From NCBI GenBank assembly GCA_037951165.1, contig JBBDHG010000160.1:2311141-2375140 (forward strand): 64,000 bases of DNA, read 5' to 3'. The stretch comes from Lophius americanus. Taxonomy: Eukaryota; Chordata; Actinopteri; Lophiiformes; Lophiidae. Positions 59,301-64,000 of this stretch are shown here, piece by piece. How positions within the stretch are numbered: position 1 is the stretch's first letter; each line of letters opens with the position of its first letter. Both the position numbers and the translations under genes were made by a program. Below the pieces are notes generated by a model. The model was not told the DNA's origin and made no database searches. It was given only the letters and a program-made list of their open reading frames with translations.

Positions 59301-60505
59301 ACGATGTATACATAAATTATGTTCTGATGTATACATAAAAGATAATATCTGCTGTATACACAGCTATTCAGGGATATTAAAATGACATATGATAGGATCA
59401 AATACACTCCTGCCTCAGACTTAAATGGATCTTTAATCGGTGCTGTTTGCCAGATTAAACTCTTCGCAGCATTAAAGTCGGGCTTTGCGTCCTCAGTCGT
59501 CTGTAGGGAGGCAGGGAGCGTCTGTTGTGTTTTTGGAGAGTACTTGATCAGATAGTATTGTTGAGAGGAGGTAAAGCTTTTTACCCAGTCAAGCGTGCCC
59601 AAAGTGAGATAAGAGAAAAAGAGGCAGCGAATGAGTTGTTCCGAGGAGAGACCGCCTCGATACGGTCCTCACTCTGTTGCCCCCATACAACCAATCTGCT
59701 CCTCCACCGCATTCCCCGCAGTAGCACAGAGGAAGAATGAAAACCCCTGACTACCTTCTGGAAAGTGTATGAAAGGGAGATGTGATCCAACCAGTAGCCC
59801 ATATCCATCCTGTCTTGTAATGGAAATGTGACACCGGGGGTTGAGTGCGTACGAACCGATTGACTCTGTGAGTGTGTGCGGGGTGAACAGAGGTGGGAAA
59901 GATTGGATGGGGGACAGAAAGAAAAATGTAAGGGAACGAGTAGAAATACATATGGATGAGGGAAAATAACACACGATCCTTATCCTCAGGTGGGAGAATT
60001 CATCCAACAGACCAATTGAAAGAGTTCTATCCCTGATAGAAGCAGTAATATTGATCACCTGGTAGCCTTGAGGCATGTTTTAGACAAAAATCAGCCACAT
60101 GATTTATCCTCGAGGTAAATCATGTGTTTAGCATGTAGAGGCATGGCTGCTAAAGGAACACCACATTCCTGCCGGATGATTAAAGCTGATTATAGCATTT
60201 GTTTATAGCTTTTATATTTGTTAATTGCCTTGTCCATTTAATTTAAAATGATTTATATGACGTTTGTACTGTGGGAGATCAGTTTACCGGAGTCAAATTC
60301 CTCGTATGCATATACATGACCAATAAAGCTGATTCTGATGAGAGTTTTCAGCTCCTCAAGAAATAAAGAAAAAAATGGTTCAAATTCCATATCCTTCCCT
60401 AGTGCCGGAATGTTAATGTACATTAAATTCCATTGAATTTGATTTATTATAAATTGAAAGGTCACTATCAGTGTTCGAAGGAATGAGAACAGGGAGCTCA
60501 GAAAC

Positions 60506-60640
<135 letters not shown>

Positions 60641-60744
60641 CTCAGAGCAAGATAAAAATTTGTATTTAAAAAGATTTTAAAAAAGCACGATATATTACAT
60701 AAATTTTAATAACATATAAACCCAGAGAAGAAACTCCTACCGGA

Positions 60745-60955
60745 TTTCTACCAGGGAGTCTTCCTGTGGAGATCGTCATCGTCATCCTCAGCAGAGTCAT
60801 CAGCCATCACCACCAGTATCCAGGCTTAATAAAGCCCCTTCGATCACAGAGTCTGAGCCCCATGGTTATTCTAATAGCCTAATTATCACACATTATCCTT
60901 TGTAATAAATCATTCATCTTTTTTTTCATTCTCTGTATTCTCCGATTGAAGTACC
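60745..60955 (+). repeat. Repeat family A, copy 6
   Basis: Shows GTCATCAGCCATCACCACCA with a CCAG end, CACAGAGTCTGAGCCCCATG, CTAATTATCACACATTATCC and GTAATAAATCATTCATC, in the order seen in copies 1 and 5. Plus orientation. It lies just past the (GATA)n tract and about 120 bp from exon 3's donor. Confidence 0.6.
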
Positions 60956-61076
60956 ATTGATGTTGAAAAAACATTTGAGGAACAGTAACACACAAACCTG
61001 CTGGAACTGCTTCCATCTAAAACCTTTATAAAAGCTTCTACAAGGAAATTCTACAGCAGTCGGTCACGTCGCTCAC

Positions 61077-61316
61077 CTCGGTCAGTGTCATACAGGAAGA
61101 CAAACTTGTTCCAGTCGTAGTGGTCCAGGAGGGAAAGGAGAGCCCCACGGATGGAGGGCCGGAGCTGCAGGGTGAACTGGCTCTCACCCTCAGTGGGGAA
61201 GCTGGGCGTGATGAGGGAGATGTGCAAGGCGCTGCAGAAGGACGTCAACGTGTGGACGGAGCGCTTGTCGTACAGGCCGAAGATGGCGAAGACACCGCGG
61301 GAGTACTGGGAACAAA
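61077..61316 (-). CDS. gria4: gria4 exon 3: amino-terminal domain, upper lobe
   Basis: This 240-bp exon starts with the last two bases of a phenylalanine codon and ends with the first base of a glycine codon (phases 1 and 1). It reads CSQYSRGVFAIFGLYDKRSV, continues through a conserved FCSALHISLITPSFPTEGE stretch, and ends FVFLYDTDRG. This is the LIVBP-like amino-terminal domain of AMPA receptors, which drives subunit assembly and subtype-specific dimerisation. The first cysteine corresponds to the one (Cys63 in GluA2) that forms the domain's disulphide with the cysteine in exon 7. The acceptor is a pyrimidine-rich tract ending in CAG; the donor is CGAG|GTGAGC. The size matches the family's 240-bp exon 3. 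It is separated from exon 4 by the largest intron in the window, 16 kb. Confidence 0.96.
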
Positions 61317-63099
61317 CTGGACAAGAAAAACAAGAAGAAAACCTCATCACTTAAGAGAATGGAAGATAAATGTTTTTTTTGTGTGTGAATTAGACTTTTA
61401 AAAATGTTAATACAATGAACAAAAGTCCTTGAACATGGCAACCATGACCCAAGCAACCTCTCAGGACTCTCAAGACCTTTATACTCAATAATACTTGAGT
61501 CAGTTTAATCCACTTTCCACCTGAGGCTAATATCAGACAGTCAATCATTTGGATCTTTTTGGGTTTTCTCTGAAATTGTTCCTCCCTACTCATCATAACC
61601 TTCTTCTTAATATGCTGCACTCTCTACACTCCATTCACTCCTTGGAAAAAGAGTGGCTTCTTTGGATTCTGTGAAGCTATTTGGCCCAAAATCCGGCGTC
61701 ACAGGTTGAACATCTTAAATAAAGGACGTTGATTACCTCTGGAGTCTGGGCCACTTTTCTTTTCTTTTTTTTAAAGTATGATGTCATCTTGAACTTCTCA
61801 CTATTTTATGAACTGTATAAATATCAGTAATGTAAGATAACAGCGTATAAATGTTTTCATCATATTCTGGTCTATTTGAACATGTAGGTTCCTTTTAAAT
61901 TGGCATTAAAAGTAGTTTTAAGACCATAATCTAAGTGTTTCTTCACCCTTGTAGCCCAAAGGCTCAGACAACAAACCACAAATAAAAAATGAATCTATAT
62001 TGCAAAAACAGTCAGAATTTGTTTTTAAGTGTGTCATTCAGAACCCCATACTTCATCGGATTGATAATGTACACACACTGAAAATAAATGCCATTTCCCA
62101 GGGAACTAGTAAGAGTCCGAGATTTGCTGATGCTTTCATGCTGCACTTGACTTCAGGACAAGGCAGAGACCTCTCCAATCATAACTCGTAATGTGACGAT
62201 CTGGTATATTTCATTATTTTTGATGATCTGATAATATTTTTCAATCTGTTTTTTTAAAATTTTCTATACATGGTTCAATGACACAAAAGCTGGTTGGTTG
62301 GGTTATGGCTTTCATTCCCTTCATCAGAGGACAAAAACAGTTGTTTTTCTATAAATAATAGATTATAAAGGACACAAAACAATAACTTAACAACCTAACT
62401 CTTTGTCTGAAATGGATCCCAGATTTCCTGACATATTATAAAACTCCTGGACAGATAGTTATGGTAATCCTAGCATGTTGGAGCATTGAAATAGTGCCTT
62501 TAAAATACAGCTATCTGCCATAATAACTGCTGACTGATGAGTCCAGAAAAACATTAATTATATCATTACAGTGGAACCTGCCAGTGGGTGGGATTTATTA
62601 GGAAGACATCTATAAGGACTCACAGCAGAACCGCTGCTCCTTAATGGTCGAGGAGCCAGTTGATTCTGCTCGGGCATCAAGTTAGGACGCCTCCAGGACG
62701 CCTTTTGGTCCCGCTGGAACGGGAGGCGTTGGAAAGTGTTGCTATGGGAGTAGGACTCTAAATATAATTGTGTTTTTAAGTGAGTGGGATATATTAGGCA
62801 GCAAGTATGCAACGCACTGCAACTTAAGAAAAGTTAGAATTACACCCCAGAAAGAACAAATTTTCAGAAGAAGGCTCACTGCCAGAACATCAACACTTCA
62901 AACAGCATTGAATTCAACATTCAAAACTTACATTGTGTCTGATATCAGCGTGAACAGATCTTTACCGTGATCCCATCTTTACAACTAGTATGCTGCTGAA
63001 AAGCAGGAAATGTTACTGTTAAGGCAGTTCATTATCAAGATTAATAAAATAGTGATGTAGGATTCATCTCTTGACCTTTTTGGGTCTGGATGCAATCTA

Positions 63100-63330
63100 A
63101 AAATAAAGAAATTTATTATTGCTTTATTTATCCATAAGGGAAATTCATGTTCTCTACAATCGATCCCATCCATGAGGGAGTAGTTGTCGCCCCCTTGAAG
63201 CACCCGGGGGATGAAATCGGGTTCAGGGTCTTGCTCAAGGACCCTACGCTACGACGGGTAGACTTGCTGGAACACGAACCGGCAACCTTCCCGTCTGCCA
63301 ATTATCTCCCCACTCAGCTACAGTCGCTAT
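63100..63330 (-). repeat. tRNA-derived SINE, nearly complete
   Basis: On the minus strand it starts GACTGTAGCTGAGTGGGGAG (A box) and GTTGCCGGTTCGTGTTCC (B box), continues GGTCCTTGAGCAAGACCCTG, and ends with CCCTTATGGATAAATAAAGC. The head, body and tail order fits a teleost tRNA-type SINE. Confidence 0.68.
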
Positions 63331-63636
63331 ATTTGAAGGGAACTGCCATATTTTATTTTGTCCATCAATGCTGAGTATACACTGCAAAAACAGCCATACT
63401 AGAAGAAACCAAACATTCTTAAATCATAATCAAACAGCCTCGAAATTAACAAAATATTCTGCCAACGTGCTAAGAAATTATTGCTTGGCTAGATTTCTTA
63501 AAAAACACACCCAAAGTTGGCAATGAAAATACTCTAATGGATCTTAAAACTGGGCAAAAAGGTTCATTTAATAATAATGTAACCTTCTTTAATCACATTT
63601 TAAGCCATATCATCGCTGAGAAAGCAGTGGGCGGAG

Positions 63637-63750
63637 CCTGTGAATGCCCCAGGGAGCACGTATTAGCTTTCAGGGTCTTGCTCCAAGGCCGCTAAAACAT
63701 AGTAGACAGCTGGATTGGAACCACCGACCTGCTCATTTTCTGATTTGGAG
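63637..63750 (-). repeat. SINE fragment, same family as 63100-63330
   Basis: Carries TTTCAGGGTCTTGCTCCAAG and GGATTGGAACCACCGACCTG on the plus strand, i.e. the body and the B-box region of the neighbouring SINE, but diverged and without a tail. Confidence 0.5.
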
Positions 63751-64000
63751 ACGACCAAATCATGTGAGATGAGATGCAGCTGCACACACAAATTCTGCTA
63801 ATTACAAGCAATGAAAAGTAAATTATTTAAAACTGACATACTTTAAATTAGTATTTTAGTCTCTTGATTGAGCTGATTTCAATAATTAATACTTTCATCA
63901 AAGATTAATAATTGGAAGAAAAAAAAGTTATTTGTTCCTTTTAGTTTCCTTCCTTTTTGACAAACATTTGTGTCCGTATTGCTTTAAAATGATCCCCAAA

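Larger units (their letters stand above)
61317..64000 (-). other. gria4: gria4 intron 2, partial (5' part outside window)
   Basis: At least 2.7 kb of intron upstream, in sense, of exon 3. Two minus-strand SINE copies lie at 63100-63330 and 63637-63750. The rest, 61320-63090, shows no recognisable feature, and no further coding exon is visible. Confidence 0.8.

Overview
This window is vertebrate nuclear DNA, almost certainly from a teleost fish. The only host gene I can support is an AMPA-type ionotropic glutamate receptor subunit on the minus strand, best identified as gria4 (GluA4). Nine consecutive internal exons are present: exons 3 to 11 in the usual mammalian GRIA numbering. Every intron has a GT donor and an AG acceptor, and the reading phases match from exon to exon. 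Together they give 1,603 coding bases, about 534 codons, out of roughly 900 for a full subunit. The first exons (signal peptide and start of the amino-terminal domain) lie beyond 64000. The last exons (M3, the S2 half of the ligand-binding domain, flip/flop, M4 and the C-tail) lie beyond position 1. No start codon, stop codon, promoter or poly(A) site of the gene is in the window.

Layout in transcription order, from high to low coordinates: exon 3 (61077-61316), exon 4 (44878-45062), exon 5 (36735-36788), exon 6 (35764-35922), exon 7 (30913-31080), exon 8 (28493-28597), exon 9 (26477-26587), exon 10 (16050-16256) and exon 11 (8130-8503). Exons 3-8 encode most of the clamshell amino-terminal domain. 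Exon 9 leads into the ligand-binding domain, exon 10 carries most of its S1 half, and exon 11 carries the end of S1, M1 and the pore loop with the Q/R site (genomic CAG, glutamine). Introns run from 0.8 kb (intron 5) to 16 kb (intron 3).

The remaining ~97% is intronic and filled with decayed mobile elements and simple repeats, which is what points to a teleost. These include several Tc1/mariner remnants, one short copy keeping both terminal inverted repeats; non-autonomous inverted-repeat elements, one nested in another; a PIF/Harbinger-like remnant; fragments of at least three non-LTR retrotransposon types; tRNA-derived SINE pieces; and three families I could not name. One of those has six copies, all in the same orientation and antisense to gria4. 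There are long (CA)n, (GATA)n, (AAT)n and (ACGC)n tracts and a 1.15-kb pyrimidine-rich tract.

I found no second gene, no functional RNA gene and no evidence of an undescribed enzymatic or defence system. The items most worth a second look are the same-strand repeat family, the inverted-repeat pairs that could form double-stranded RNA in gria4 pre-mRNA, and a few non-repetitive intronic blocks that could be conserved regulatory DNA.
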